From positions 434,001 to 498,000 of the forward strand of contig NZ_QGNY01000003.1 of assembly GCF_003173575.1 (NCBI RefSeq): DNA of 64,000 bases, read 5' to 3'. Below the pieces are notes generated by a model. That model saw only the letters and a program-made list of their open reading frames with translations. It had not been told where the DNA came from and made no database searches. The position numbers and the translations under genes were made by a program. The DNA comes from Pedobacter paludis (GTDB lineage Bacteria > Bacteroidota > Bacteroidia > Sphingobacteriales > Sphingobacteriaceae). Shown piece by piece: positions 63,908 through 64,000 of the stretch (its first letter is position 1; every line of letters begins with the position of its first letter).

Positions 63908-64000
63908 TACATATATTCTTTAAAATCTTCTAAAGGCTCATCAAAATCTGCACTCGTTTTAAAAAAATCTTTAGCGTACCCAAAGCTTCTTTCCTTTATC
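63907..64000 (-). CDS. DUF2281-like antitoxin, truncated by the window
   Basis: The last 30 codons of an antitoxin are visible, ending ADFDEPLEDFKEYM; this closely resembles the C-terminus of the antitoxin at 9477. The start lies beyond the window. It is the partner of the PIN toxin at 63524. Confidence 0.75.
   Translation of the reverse strand, partial: IKERSFGYAKDFFKTSADFDEPLEDFKEYM

Noticed and set aside
1-64000. CRISPR arrays, rRNA genes and insertion sequences
   Set aside because: No regularly spaced direct repeats, rRNA-like stretches or transposase genes were seen.

Overview
The window looks like a chromosome segment of a Bacteroidota bacterium, most likely family Sphingobacteriaceae and Pedobacter-like. 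This is an inference from gene content: the DUF177-rpmF-plsX-fabH-accB-accC cluster, an ArgF'-type acylornithine carbamoyltransferase, a fused E1 alpha/beta ketoacid dehydrogenase, DUF6600, DUF6607 and DUF4397 proteins, TAnnTTTG -7 promoter elements, few Shine-Dalgarno sites and AT-rich spacers. No rRNA gene, conventional tRNA gene, CRISPR array or insertion sequence was seen.

Layout. 1-4.7 kb: ribosomal protein L32 and fatty-acid initiation genes. 4.9-9.4 kb: LVIVD lipoprotein, TatC, RpiB/LacAB-type isomerase, M28 peptidase. 9.4-10.1 kb: a VapBC-like module between two copies of the same terminator. 10.1-15.3 kb: LutB-like iron-sulfur protein, fused E1, adenine deaminase. 15.3-19.4 kb (minus strand): DUF433/DUF5615 module, SprT-like protein, GxxExxY protein, PIF1-like helicase. 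19.9-21.5 kb: peptide-chain release factor 3. 21.8-28.9 kb: GH32 enzyme, WYL regulator and the RNA-repair locus. 29.0-31.8 kb: membrane protein, aminotransferase, RelE-type module. 31.8-46.6 kb: arginine biosynthesis genes, with an S9 peptidase, a DUF1016 nuclease and two four-helix-bundle genes among them. 46.9-54.1 kb: lipoproteins and a TonB-receptor/PepSY iron-uptake group. 54.2-64.0 kb: small membrane protein, M28 peptidase, DUF5694, methyltransferases, beta-CASP hydrolase, HAD phosphatase, DUF6600 Q/R-rich protein, NadD and a second PIN module cut by the window edge.

The most interesting locus is 23.3-28.9 kb. A WYL regulator is divergent from a roughly 1-kb non-coding region, followed by a slipin/SPFH protein, a HEPN-like protein with an RxxxxH motif, and the RNA ligase RtcB. 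The non-coding region holds a run of hairpins and two tRNA-like elements whose halves are in circularly permuted order (3' half, four-base linker CAAG or CAAA, 5' half). In the first, acceptor (7/7), D (4/4), anticodon (5/5) and T (5/5) stems all pair, the variable loop has five bases, U8-A14 and G15-C48 are present, and the break lies in the anticodon loop. Such an RNA would resemble a tRNA nicked in its anticodon loop, the type of substrate RtcB is known to seal. I infer a repair or sensing system in which RtcB, the slipin, the HEPN protein and the WYL regulator act around this RNA. None of that function can be shown from sequence alone.
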